DNA of 34,934 nucleotides, taken from RGIG1918 sp964570895. GTDB taxonomy: Bacteria; Cyanobacteriota; Vampirovibrionia; Gastranaerophilales; Gastranaerophilaceae. A program made the position numbers and the translations under genes. The DNA lies in the NCBI GenBank assembly GCA_964570895.1, contig CAZMZD010000016.1:1-34934 (forward strand). The letters run 5' to 3'. Of the stretch, positions 22,810 through 30,531 are shown one piece after another (the stretch's first letter is position 1; each line of letters starts with the position of its first letter). The notes under the pieces were generated by a model. The model made no database searches and was not told the DNA's origin. It saw only the letters and a program-made list of their open reading frames with translations.

Positions 22810-23653
22810 AAAGCTCCTTTGAAAGTTTTGCAAAATCAGCAATTGAGAGCTTTTCGCCTCTAATTGATGGCGGAATTTCAAGGCGAGCCAAAACTGTTTC
22901 GATATTTTTAAAACCTGCCATTTGAAGGCAATTTTTCAATGTTTTTCTTCTTTGGCTGAATGCTGCTTTAACAACCCTTTTAAAATATGGGTTTAGAGGC
23001 GCTTTGGGTATTTTCCTGATTTTTAAACGCACAATAGCGGAATCCACCTTTGGGCGTGGCCAAAAACATTTTGAACTCACAAATTTTGTAATTTCGACAT
23101 CTGCCCACATTTGCGCGAGGATTGAGAGCATTCCATATTCTTTATTAGGCGAGTTTTTGTCTGCCACAAGCCTTTTTGCCACTTCATATTGCACCATTAA
23201 AATAATTTCGTCAATTGCGCCGCGGTTTTTATTTGTTTCTTCGTCAATTTCACCAAGCAAATGCGCAAGAATTGGGCTTGTTATGTAGTATGGAATGTTC
23301 GCAACTATTTTAAATTTTTCTTTGTTTTCATTTTGCAAATCAGGCAAATTGGTTTTCAAAATGTCATTGTGGATAATTTCAAAATCGCACTTCTCCCCAC
23401 TTCCAACAGAAGCCATTTTTAAATTAAGGCTAAGAACCTTGATTGCTTCTTCATCAAGCTCAACTGCGCGTAAATATTTAGCGCTGCGCACAATTTGCTC
23501 TGTCACAAAACCGACCCCGGGGCCAATTTCAAGCACGCAATCATCAGGCTTAATGTTTTTGGTAATTTCTTCAATTGTGCATTCGTCAATTAAAAAATTT
23601 TGACCAAGCCTTTTTTTGGTTCTGAATTTTCTTGCTCTTTCAAGATAATCCAT
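22793..23653 (-). CDS. rsmA: 16S rRNA dimethyladenosine transferase, 286 aa
   Basis: It methylates the two adjacent adenines of the helix-45 loop in 16S rRNA using SAM. Motifs: RLGQNFLID (15-23), SAM motif I LEIGPGVGFVTE (41-52), acidic E65 in AVELDEE, N/D at HNDIL (95-99), and catalytic NIPYYITSP (119-127). The C-terminal helical domain has FSQRRKTLKN. The length is normal. It lies 3 nt after valS and overlaps ispE by 17 nt. The rsmA-ispE adjacency is seen in many bacteria. Confidence 0.97.
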   Translation of the reverse strand: MDYLERARKFRTKKRLGQNFLIDECTIEEITKNIKPDDCVLEIGPGVGFVTEQIVRSAKYLRAVELDEEAIKVLSLNLKMASVGSGEKCDFEIIHNDILKTNLPDLQNENKEKFKIVANIPYYITSPILAHLLGEIDEETNKNRGAIDEIILMVQYEVAKRLVADKNSPNKEYGMLSILAQMWADVEITKFVSSKCFWPRPKVDSAIVRLKIRKIPKAPLNPYFKRVVKAAFSQRRKTLKNCLQMAGFKNIETVLARLEIPPSIRGEKLSIADFAKLSKELYENKD

Positions 23654-23656
23654 AAA

Positions 23657-26248
23657 TTACCTGAGTTTTTCCATAAGTTCTGTAATGCCGGCTTGGATTG
23701 TTTCAATTTCTTCAATCCTTGCTTTAGTTGAAGCAACAAGTGCTTCCGGCGCACTTTCAACAAACCTTGGGTTAGAAATTCTTCCTGCAAGTGATTTTCT
23801 TTCGCCTTCAAGTTTGTCAAATTTCTTTTGTTGGCGGCTTATTTCTTCTTCCACATTGATTATCCCTTTGAGCGGAACAATGAATTTTGTTTCGCCAACA
23901 ACGACAGAAGCATTTTGTTTATCAAGGTTTTCGTCTTTAATAAATTCTACATTTTCAACTTTTGCAAGTCTTTTTAAATATGGAATTGAGTTTTCCCAAA
24001 GAGCTTTGTCGCCTATGATGTTTACATTAATCAAAGTTGTTGATGGAATTGCAAAGCTTGCTCTTAAATTTCGAAGCGCTCTAATTGCTTCAATCACAGA
24101 ATTCATTTGAGCTTCTTCGTCTGCAAATTCGAGTTCTTCTTTAAATTTCGGATAATCAGAAACCATAATTGCTTTTTTGTCTTTCTTAATATCCATCATT
24201 TGCCAAATTTCTTCTGTGATATGTGGCATAATCGGATGTAGCATACGAAGTGTCATATCAAGCACATAAGTAAGCACCGCTTCATTTTTTTGGATTTTTG
24301 AAAGTTCAATGTACCAATCGCAATAATCGTTCCAGAAGAAGTCATATAAAATGTGAGCAACTTCGCCAATTCTGAAGTTTTTGAAGTTTTCTTCAATTTC
24401 GCGAGCAACATTGTTTAATCTTGTTAAAATCCATTTATCTGCAAGATTTAAGTTTTTAAGTTCATTGTTTTCAGGATTTTCTATGTTCATTAAAACAAAT
24501 CTTGAAGCATTCCAGATTTTGTTTGCAAAGTTTCTGCCATATTCAAATCTTTCATCAGAAAGTTTAATATCTTGCCCGCCGTATGTTGAAAGGCTTGTGA
24601 GAGTGTAGCGGAGAGCGTCTGTACCATATTTTTCAATAATTCCGACAGGGTCAATAGTGTTGCCTTTTGATTTAGACATTTTTTGACCGTTTTCATCTCT
24701 TATAAGCCCGTGGATATATATATTTGAGAATGGTTCGCGCCCTGTAAATTCAAGCCCCATTGTAATCATTCTCGCAACCCAGAAGAAAATAATGTCAAAA
24801 CCGGTTACAAGAGTGGAAGTTGGGTAAAATTTCTTGTAATCATCTGTATCTGTGTTCGGGAAGCCCATTGTTGAAAATGGCCATAACCCGCTTGAGAACC
24901 AAGTATCGAGCACATCGCTATCTTGAGTGTAATTAGCAGGGTCAGGGTTTTCTGTTGCAACAACCATTTCGCCCGTCACATTATGATAATATGCAGGAAT
25001 TTGATGACCCCACCAAAGTTGGCGAGAAATGCACCAATCGCGGATATTTTCCATCCACATTAAATAGTTCTTTTCCCATCTTTTTGGAACAAATTTAATT
25101 GTGCCGTCTTTAACTTTTTCAATCGCTTTTTTTGCAAGTGGTTCCATTTTAACGAACCATTGTTCAGATAAAAGCGGTTCGATTGTCGTATTGCATCTTT
25201 GGCATTTGCCCACTGCGTGTTCGTGTTCTGTAATTTTTACAAGAACTTGTTGTTTTTCAAGCATTCTGACAGTTTCTTTTCTTGCTTCGTATCTGTCAAG
25301 CCCGTGTAAATTTTGCGGAACTTCGCCACAAGCTTTCATGCAGCCTTTATCGTCAATTACCCAAATTGGTTTTAAGTTATGTCTTTTGCCAACTTCAAAG
25401 TCGTTCGGGTCATGAGCAGGAGTGATTTTAACAGCGCCTGTTCCAAAAGTTTTGTCAACATATTCGTCTGCAATGATTGGAATTTCGCGACCGGTGAGCG
25501 GCATAATACATTTTTTGCCAACTAAATCTTTGTATTTGTAATCTGATGGGTGAACGGCAATTGCAGCGTCGCCAAAGATTGTTTCAGGGCGAGTTGTCGC
25601 AACAACGATTGCGCCTGCTTCATCTTTTAATGGGTATGAAATTTCCCAAAGATGACCTGTTTCTTGTTCATATTCTGTTTCGATGTCTGAAATTGCGCTG
25701 CCGCAACGAGGGCACCAATTAACGATATATGCACCTTTGTAAATTAAACCTTTGTTGTATAAATCCACAAACACTTTTTTAACAGCTGCACTACAGCCTT
25801 CATCGAGCGTGAAACGGCAACGTGAAAGGTCAAAGCTTGCGCCAAGTTTTTTAAATTGCCCTAAAATTCTTGATTTATGTTCATTTGCCCATTCCCAAGT
25901 GGTTTTAACAAATTCTTCTCTGCCAAGTTCGTGGCGAGATTTTCCTTCAGCTGCTAAATGTTTTTCAACTACGTTTTGAGTGGCAATGCCAGCATGGTCG
26001 CAACCCGGAATCCAAAGCGCTTCATAGCCTGCCATTCTGTGATATCTAACTAAAATGTCTTGCAAAGTTCCATCGAGTGCGTGCCCCATATGAAGAACGC
26101 CCGTTACGTTTGGCGGAGGGATAACAATTGAATATGGCGGTTTTTTGCTTTTGTTATCAGCTTTAAAAAATTCGCCGTCTTCCCAAAATTTGTAAATTCT
26201 TTCTTCAACTTCTCGTGCATTATAAACTGTTGCAAGTTCTTTTGTCAT
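23657..26248 (-). CDS. valS: Valyl-tRNA synthetase, 863 aa
   Basis: A class I aminoacyl-tRNA synthetase charging tRNA-Val. The HIGH motif is HMGH (53-56) within PPPNVTGVLHMGHALDG and the KMSKS motif is intact at about 523-527. The editing CP1 domain includes ATTRPETIFGD and GTGAVKITPAHD. A Cys cluster (NWCPRCG and GKCQRC) may bind zinc. The C-terminal coiled coil (about 800-863; EEEISRQQKKFDKLEGERKS) is present. The start has GAGGAA upstream and a TATACA-like -10 near 26272. It leads the valS-rsmA-ispE-ABC gene string. Confidence 0.98.
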   Translation of the reverse strand: MTKELATVYNAREVEERIYKFWEDGEFFKADNKSKKPPYSIVIPPPNVTGVLHMGHALDGTLQDILVRYHRMAGYEALWIPGCDHAGIATQNVVEKHLAAEGKSRHELGREEFVKTTWEWANEHKSRILGQFKKLGASFDLSRCRFTLDEGCSAAVKKVFVDLYNKGLIYKGAYIVNWCPRCGSAISDIETEYEQETGHLWEISYPLKDEAGAIVVATTRPETIFGDAAIAVHPSDYKYKDLVGKKCIMPLTGREIPIIADEYVDKTFGTGAVKITPAHDPNDFEVGKRHNLKPIWVIDDKGCMKACGEVPQNLHGLDRYEARKETVRMLEKQQVLVKITEHEHAVGKCQRCNTTIEPLLSEQWFVKMEPLAKKAIEKVKDGTIKFVPKRWEKNYLMWMENIRDWCISRQLWWGHQIPAYYHNVTGEMVVATENPDPANYTQDSDVLDTWFSSGLWPFSTMGFPNTDTDDYKKFYPTSTLVTGFDIIFFWVARMITMGLEFTGREPFSNIYIHGLIRDENGQKMSKSKGNTIDPVGIIEKYGTDALRYTLTSLSTYGGQDIKLSDERFEYGRNFANKIWNASRFVLMNIENPENNELKNLNLADKWILTRLNNVAREIEENFKNFRIGEVAHILYDFFWNDYCDWYIELSKIQKNEAVLTYVLDMTLRMLHPIMPHITEEIWQMMDIKKDKKAIMVSDYPKFKEELEFADEEAQMNSVIEAIRALRNLRASFAIPSTTLINVNIIGDKALWENSIPYLKRLAKVENVEFIKDENLDKQNASVVVGETKFIVPLKGIINVEEEISRQQKKFDKLEGERKSLAGRISNPRFVESAPEALVASTKARIEEIETIQAGITELMEKLR

Positions 26249-26329
26249 ATTTTTCCTCGGAAATTTAGTGTATACAAAAGAATTTTAACACAAAAAAAAT
26301 TAAGAAGAAATTTGTTGCGCTAAATAGTT

Positions 26330-27973
26330 TTACGCTTCAAAAAGTTTGTAAAGTCTTTCTGTGATTATGTTTTCATCAATTTCAAAGTTGAGCGCGTTTT
26401 TATCTAAAGCTTTTTGATATTCGCCTGCTGCTTGCACTTTTTTATCCAACGCTTCGTAAGTTCTTCCTAAATTAAAATGCGCCAAAACATAATCATCTTT
26501 TATATCAATTGCTGTTTCAAAATATGTTTTTGCACGGTTTATATCACCAAGCCCATCAAGGAAAATAACGCCCAAGTTGTTGTATCCTATTTCATAATCA
26601 GGGTCGAGCTCAATTGCTTTGACATAATTTGTGATTGCTTCTTCAATCAAATCTTTTTCCCAATAAACCATCGCAAGGCGAGAATATGCTCTTGAATCTT
26701 CTGTATCATAGTTGAGCGCTCTTTTGTAGTATGTGAGGGCGTTGTCTAAATCGTCTAAATCATAATAAATGTCTGCAATTGTTTGGTATATTTGAGCTTT
26801 TTTCTCGGTCAAAAGAAGAGAATCGCCAAGCAAGGAAATTGCAATTCGTGATTCGCCTTTAATTTGATGATAAAGCGTTGCAAGAGCTTGAATTACAATT
26901 GCGGTCCATTCGTTATCAGGGTTTAAACTGATTGCTTTTTTATAAAGTTTAATCGCGTCGTCATATTGTTCTAACTGAACAAAAGTGAACGCCAAAGAAT
27001 TAATGTAAAACGGGTTTTCAGGCTCAAAATCAAGCGCATATTTAAAAGCATTTAAAGCATTTAAAAGTTCATTTTTTCTTAAATATAAGTGGCCGAGTTC
27101 GTAGTAACATCTTGAAAAAGTTGGTTTTTTGTTTGCTAAAAGATTGTACGAATCAATTAAATCATCCGTTCTTTCAGGGTATTTTTCTTCAAGAAATTCT
27201 ATCATATTAACAACAGCGTCTGGGCTGTTTCCGCTTAATTTTACTGCGTTTTGATAGCAATGAAGCGCGATATCATATTTTTCTTTAATGGTTGCAAGGC
27301 GAGCCATTTTTTCATATAACACAGGCTGATTTTTACCTTCATCAAGTGCTTTATAATAGAGTTTGTAGGCATCTTCCACTTTATGCATTTTTTCGTAAAT
27401 GTTGCCAAGCGCTTGATATTTTGCAAAATTAACATTATCTTTGAAATTTTTTGCAAACATTCTCATGCTGTTTTTATTGACTAAAAATAAAAGCAAGCCT
27501 GAAAGTGTCATATAACAAGCTTTTATAAAGTTTTTTGCACCTTTTTTTTCTTTAAAATCGGTCATGCCCATAATAAGGCGGACTCTTGCCGAAGAAATTG
27601 GGTTTAGTTTTATGGCTTTTTTGAAGTGCTCGTCTGCTTTTTCAAGCTCGCCATTAAGAGCCAAGAAATAGCCTAAATAAACATGTGCGTCAGCATTATT
27701 AGGCGCAAGCCCAACTGCGCGAGTGCACTGTTCAATGGCGCCTTCAAGCGTGATTTGCCTGTTTTCATACATTAAAGTTGCCAAACGGTAATATGTTTCA
27801 GGAATTTCAGGATTTGTTTTAATGGTTTCAATATATTGATTAACAGCCTCGTTCAAGTCTTCAATATTTGTGCGCAAAATATATCTTTGATGAGCTTCAG
27901 TCGCAAGGTTAAAGGACTTTTTGCCCTTAATCTCCCCCGTAGTGCTTTTCTTTTTTCTCTCCTGTTTATACAA
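26330..27973 (-). CDS. Tetratricopeptide-repeat protein, 547 aa
   Basis: A protein-interaction scaffold made almost entirely of about eleven TPR units from residue 55 to the end. Typical A/B helix signatures recur: AHVYLGYFLALNGELEKADE, AYSRLAMVYWEKDLIEEA, YNNLGVIFLDGLGDINRA, AHFNLGRTYEALDKKVQA. A hydrophobic stretch around 150-165 (CYMTLSGLLLFLV) breaks the repeats and could be a membrane segment or a buried helix. No catalytic domain was seen. The start is uncertain: the frame opens with TTG at 27973, an AGGAG lies just inside the reading frame, and no ATG occurs until about residue 66. It is monocistronic by spacing. Confidence 0.85.
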   Translation of the reverse strand: MYKQERKKKSTTGEIKGKKSFNLATEAHQRYILRTNIEDLNEAVNQYIETIKTNPEIPETYYRLATLMYENRQITLEGAIEQCTRAVGLAPNNADAHVYLGYFLALNGELEKADEHFKKAIKLNPISSARVRLIMGMTDFKEKKGAKNFIKACYMTLSGLLLFLVNKNSMRMFAKNFKDNVNFAKYQALGNIYEKMHKVEDAYKLYYKALDEGKNQPVLYEKMARLATIKEKYDIALHCYQNAVKLSGNSPDAVVNMIEFLEEKYPERTDDLIDSYNLLANKKPTFSRCYYELGHLYLRKNELLNALNAFKYALDFEPENPFYINSLAFTFVQLEQYDDAIKLYKKAISLNPDNEWTAIVIQALATLYHQIKGESRIAISLLGDSLLLTEKKAQIYQTIADIYYDLDDLDNALTYYKRALNYDTEDSRAYSRLAMVYWEKDLIEEAITNYVKAIELDPDYEIGYNNLGVIFLDGLGDINRAKTYFETAIDIKDDYVLAHFNLGRTYEALDKKVQAAGEYQKALDKNALNFEIDENIITERLYKLFEA

Positions 27974-28168
27974 AGTTAGAATAATCCCTTCACATATATA
28001 GTTGTGACTACGGAAAAGAAAAAAATATATTTAGAGTTTTGAATAAATTACATCGTTTGATGTAGGTTGGGAATAATTAGTTGTGGGTGAAGGCTCGCTC
28101 GCTCTCGCTAAGCGCAGTCGCGTTGCGGTTTTAACTGTGTTTGCGCATAGTCGCTTGAATATATAAAT

Positions 28169-28201
28169 TGTCGCCCTGAATTTATTTCAGGGTCTTACCA
28201 G
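28169..28201. repeat. Half MITE-like element
   Basis: TGTCGCCCTGAATTTATTTC followed by AGGGTCTTACCAG matches the left hairpin of the element at 9447-9583 (TGTCATCCTGAA...). The paired changes keep the stem intact (GCCCTGAA/TTCAGGG). No right end is present. Confidence 0.6.
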
Positions 28202-28230
28202 ATAATGCAACGTGGCACTTTTTTACCCTT

Positions 28231-28287
28231 CTTCATTTTTCTTTCTTTGACACTCAAGCGCCGTAACGCAAAGAAAGAAAAATGAAG
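28231..28287. repeat. Perfect 19-bp inverted repeat
   Basis: CTTCATTTTTCTTTCTTTG (28231-28249) pairs perfectly with 28269-28287 around a 19-nt loop rich in GCGCCGTAACG. The AAAGAAAGAAA motif is repeated once more after the second arm. No gene or U-tract is associated with it. Confidence 0.7.
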
Positions 28288-28333
28288 CAAAAAGAAAGAA
28301 ACATGGGCTCTTGCCCCGCGCTTGCCATTTTTC

Positions 28334-28460
28334 AAATTTTTATCTCAGAAATTGCAGTCGAGGTTTTGCGAATAGCTATTTAACAAAAATATGCTTTACT
28401 CATTGTAACCAAAGTTGTGACCGCAAAACCTCTCCGCAATTTCCGTTTAGTGACAAAAAT
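28334..28460. repeat. Long imperfect hairpin, possible ncRNA or mobile palindrome
   Basis: GAGGTTTTGCG (28360-28370) pairs with CGCAAAACCTC (28422-28432). AAATTGC (28349-28355) pairs with GCAATTT (28436-28442), and AAATTTTT near 28334 pairs with AAAAATTT near 28453. Paired blocks separated by small internal loops over about 127 nt suggest a structured RNA or a decayed palindromic element. Confidence 0.5.
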
Positions 28461-28505
28461 TTTAAAAATTATATTCATGTTTTGCTAAAAATTTTCTTCG
28501 CTCGC

Positions 28506-28528
28506 AAAAAAAAGAGGCGTGAAGCCTC
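28506..28528 (-). terminator. Rho-independent terminator, minus strand
   Basis: Read on the minus strand: stem GAGGC/GCCTC, loop TTCAC, followed by eight U (complement of the A-run 28506-28513). The nearest upstream minus-strand gene is the fumarase, whose stop is about 410 nt away across the repeat island. Confidence 0.6.
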
Positions 28529-28682
28529 GTTGTTTGGAATTAAGAATAGCTGGAAGTATGAAAAAGATTAATTATATTTAACCCGTTTTCTTCTTCGTTA
28601 ACAATTAGCCGGTTGGGTATTTTTTGAAGAAGGTGCGAAAATGCAGAAGCAGGGTTTTAGCTGCAGAATACATAATAAGAAC

Positions 28683-28847
28683 GTCATCCTGAAAGCGTAG
28701 AAAATGAGGTGAAACCGTCATTTTCAAGCTGTTCATGATCTTATAAATATTGAATCATTGCAAACAATGTTGAGTTTCATTATCCGGCAAGATGCTGAAA
28801 TAAATTCAGCATGACAGCTTATAGTTTTTTGTCAGGCACTGCCTGAC
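28683..28847 (-). repeat. MITE-like element copy 2 plus type-A REP, inverted
   Basis: This is the reverse complement of 9413-9583 with high identity throughout. It keeps the terminal CATCCTGAA, AGCGTAGAAAAT, TTTTCAAGCTGTTCA, TCTTATAAATATTGAA, AACAATGTTGAGTTTC and the CTTATAGTTTTTTG junction to the type-A hairpin. The terminal hairpin carries compensating changes (GATGCTGAA/TTCAGCATGAC). Confidence 0.8.
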
Positions 28848-28885
28848 AAACCCAAAACAATTTTGCGAATTTTCGGGATTTGTTT

Positions 28886-28907
28886 GGTGCGTATAAATGC
28901 ACCCTAC
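28886..28907 (-). repeat. REP-like hairpin, type C (inverted)
   Basis: On the minus strand GTAGG is followed by GTGCATTTATACGCACC. It is related to 2469-2490 and 9346-9366. Confidence 0.6.
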
Positions 28908-28939
28908 GGGTTAAAGTGCATAAGCTGTCGCACTGAACA

Positions 28940-30211
28940 CTAAGCGCGGAGAAGCGGCAAATCTTTAACCGTCAATTTATGTATTGCCTCGGGTCCAAAT
29001 TCTTCAAATGCAATAACATCGCACGATGTGACACACTTTTGCATGTAGCTTGCAATTCCGCCTATTGCTTCAAAATAAATTCCATTTTCAATATTTCTTT
29101 CGCCTTTTCCAATTGCGGCAAGAACCCCCTTTTCAAACAAAATCGGGGCGTATTTATCCATTCTTGAAGAGGTGGTAGGCCCGATAGGCCCTATGATTTC
29201 AGCTTCGTTTTTTGGGCAGGGTCCGGCGTAGAAAATGATTGAATTTTGAATGTCAAAAGGTAATTCTTCTTCTTTTTCAATTGCTTCAACAAGCTTTTTG
29301 TGCGCCATATCTCGCGCTGTGAAAACTGTTCCGGAAAGTAAAATCTTATCTCCTTTTTGCAAATTTTTAATTGTTTCTATGTCGCTTGTATTCACTTTTT
29401 TGCCGGTCAAATTTGTTTTTGTTTTTTCAAATTCATAAGGTTTAATTTCATATTTTATTCCACTCTTCGAAATGGTGGCGGTTGCATATCTTGCGCTATG
29501 GCAATTGATGTTTACACAAACAGGAAGCGAGGCGATGTGTGTTTCACTTGTTAACATTTTGACTTCAAAAACATCATCAATTTTAAGGTCAATTTCTTCT
29601 CCAAAATAAAGAGCGCGTTTTGCAAGATTCGCGCATTTTTCAATTGTTCCGCCAATTCCGACCCCAATTGATAATGGTGGGCAAGATTTTTTAACAGCGA
29701 GCTTCGCCACATTTTTTATATATTCAAAAATTTCTTCTTTTGAACTTGATGGCAAAAACATTTTTAATGTGCTCATGTTTTCTGCTCCGCCACCTTTTAT
29801 TCCGATAAGAATATTTATTTTGTCTTCTTTTATAAAATCTATGTGGATAATGGCGGGAGTGTTTTTTCCGTTGTTGTTTCTATTATATAAAGCGTTTTTG
29901 CAGGTCGATTTTCTATAAAATTTTTCTCTATAACAATCTTCAACCGCTTTGTTTATAACATCTTCTATAAAATCGCCTTCGATGGTTACATTTTGCCCTA
30001 TTTCAAAAAACACTGTAACTTGCCCTGTGTCTTGGCATAATGGTCTTTTATTTTCAAATGCAATACGGGCGTTTTCAAGAATTAAATTTTTTTTGTTTTC
30101 ATCAATGTTTGAAGATTTGATTTTATTGTAAATTTTTTCAGGAAGCATGATGTTTGCTTGTTCAATTAAATTGTAAATTGCTTCATATATAGTGTTTGAA
30201 CTTATTTTCAT
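28940..30211 (-). CDS. Class I (Fe-S) fumarate hydratase, fused alpha and beta regions, 423 aa
   Basis: It interconverts fumarate and malate with an oxygen-sensitive 4Fe-4S cluster. The alpha part has PLCQDTGQVTVFFEIG (cluster Cys at about 59) and KKSCPPLSIGVGIGGT (Cys at about 177), with a further Cys in TIEKC. The beta part, from about 265, has LLSGTVFTARDMAHKK, IFYAGPCP and the signature IGPIGPTTSSRMD. Both parts are in one chain. L-tartrate dehydratases share this fold, so the exact substrate is not certain. The ATG at 30211 has GAGGGAA upstream; an in-frame TTG at 30235 would give 8 more residues. It is divergent from the 88-aa gene. In an anaerobe it would serve the reductive branch of the TCA cycle. 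Confidence 0.9.
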   Translation of the reverse strand: MKISSNTIYEAIYNLIEQANIMLPEKIYNKIKSSNIDENKKNLILENARIAFENKRPLCQDTGQVTVFFEIGQNVTIEGDFIEDVINKAVEDCYREKFYRKSTCKNALYNRNNNGKNTPAIIHIDFIKEDKINILIGIKGGGAENMSTLKMFLPSSSKEEIFEYIKNVAKLAVKKSCPPLSIGVGIGGTIEKCANLAKRALYFGEEIDLKIDDVFEVKMLTSETHIASLPVCVNINCHSARYATATISKSGIKYEIKPYEFEKTKTNLTGKKVNTSDIETIKNLQKGDKILLSGTVFTARDMAHKKLVEAIEKEEELPFDIQNSIIFYAGPCPKNEAEIIGPIGPTTSSRMDKYAPILFEKGVLAAIGKGERNIENGIYFEAIGGIASYMQKCVTSCDVIAFEEFGPEAIHKLTVKDLPLLRA

Positions 30212-30228
30212 TCTTCCCTCAGCACCTG

Positions 30229-30256
30229 TTGACAACTTTTAAAATAATAATATCAT
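30229..30256 (+). promoter_or_regulatory. Strong sigma70-type promoter, apparently leaderless
   Basis: A consensus TTGACA (30229-30234), a 16-nt spacer, then TATCAT (30251-30256). The ATG of the 88-aa gene begins 7 nt after the -10 at 30264, and no Shine-Dalgarno is present. This is the clearest leaderless case in the window. Confidence 0.7.
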
Positions 30257-30263
30257 GTAAATT

Positions 30264-30530
30264 ATGAGGTTGATACATAAATTAAAAGCTTTTGAAAAAG
30301 CTATCGTATATCTACGTTGGGCGACAGATGAGGAGTTCGGCAGAATAAAGTATGTAGGAGAGGATTTCATTGAATTTGAAATTCTTGATATGGACGAAAT
30401 GCGCTTCAGCGACGCTGTCTTGATTAATTCTCAATTAATTTTAGAAGTCGTTATATCAGGTTTTGAAATTTCAAAAGTCATTGCTGAAGTGTCAGCAGGA
30501 CTTCCTTCGCCTAGAGAACTCGACATATAA
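30264..30530 (+). CDS. Small conserved-looking protein, 88 aa
   Basis: No domain that I can name. It begins MRLIHKLKAFEKAIVYLRWA, and a beta-rich core (GRIKYVGEDFIEFEILD, VLINSQLILEVVISG) suggests a small barrel or Sm-like fold. It has an acidic interior and a short tail ending PSPRELDI. It has no signal peptide or membrane segment. My impression that similar proteins occur in Cyanobacteria is from memory and unverified. It has a consensus promoter and is convergent with the 711-aa gene, with 1 nt between the two stops. A housekeeping role is suggested by the strong promoter and ordinary composition. Confidence 0.75.
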   Translation: MRLIHKLKAFEKAIVYLRWATDEEFGRIKYVGEDFIEFEILDMDEMRFSDAVLINSQLILEVVISGFEISKVIAEVSAGLPSPRELDI

Positions 30531-30531
30531 A

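Larger units (their letters stand above)
27974..28939. repeat. Intergenic repeat island 4 (966 bp)
   Basis: No credible gene was found. From left to right: a decayed type-B unit (28062-28071); a GC-rich stretch with GCTCGCTCGCTC (28087-28115); a half MITE element (28169-28201); a 19-bp perfect hairpin (28231-28287); a long imperfect hairpin (28334-28460); a minus-strand terminator (28506-28528); the inverted MITE copy (28683-28816) with a type-A unit (28831-28847); and an inverted type-C unit (28886-28907). An 86-codon ORF at 28311-28571 runs through the hairpins and is not believed. Confidence 0.75.

Noticed and set aside
23685..25979. Several plus-strand ORFs antisense to valS
   Set aside because: Ser/Leu-rich shadows without ribosome sites. 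The minus-strand frame is an intact, conserved valS.
28087..28115. Repeats of GCTCGC considered as a CRISPR-like or microsatellite array
   Set aside because: Only a few short tandem copies with no regular spacers. It is simple-sequence DNA within the repeat island.
28311..28571. 86-codon ORF on the plus strand in repeat island 4
   Set aside because: It runs through both arms of the long hairpin and the terminator, is Cys/Lys-rich with no domain, and has no ribosome site. It is very likely chance.
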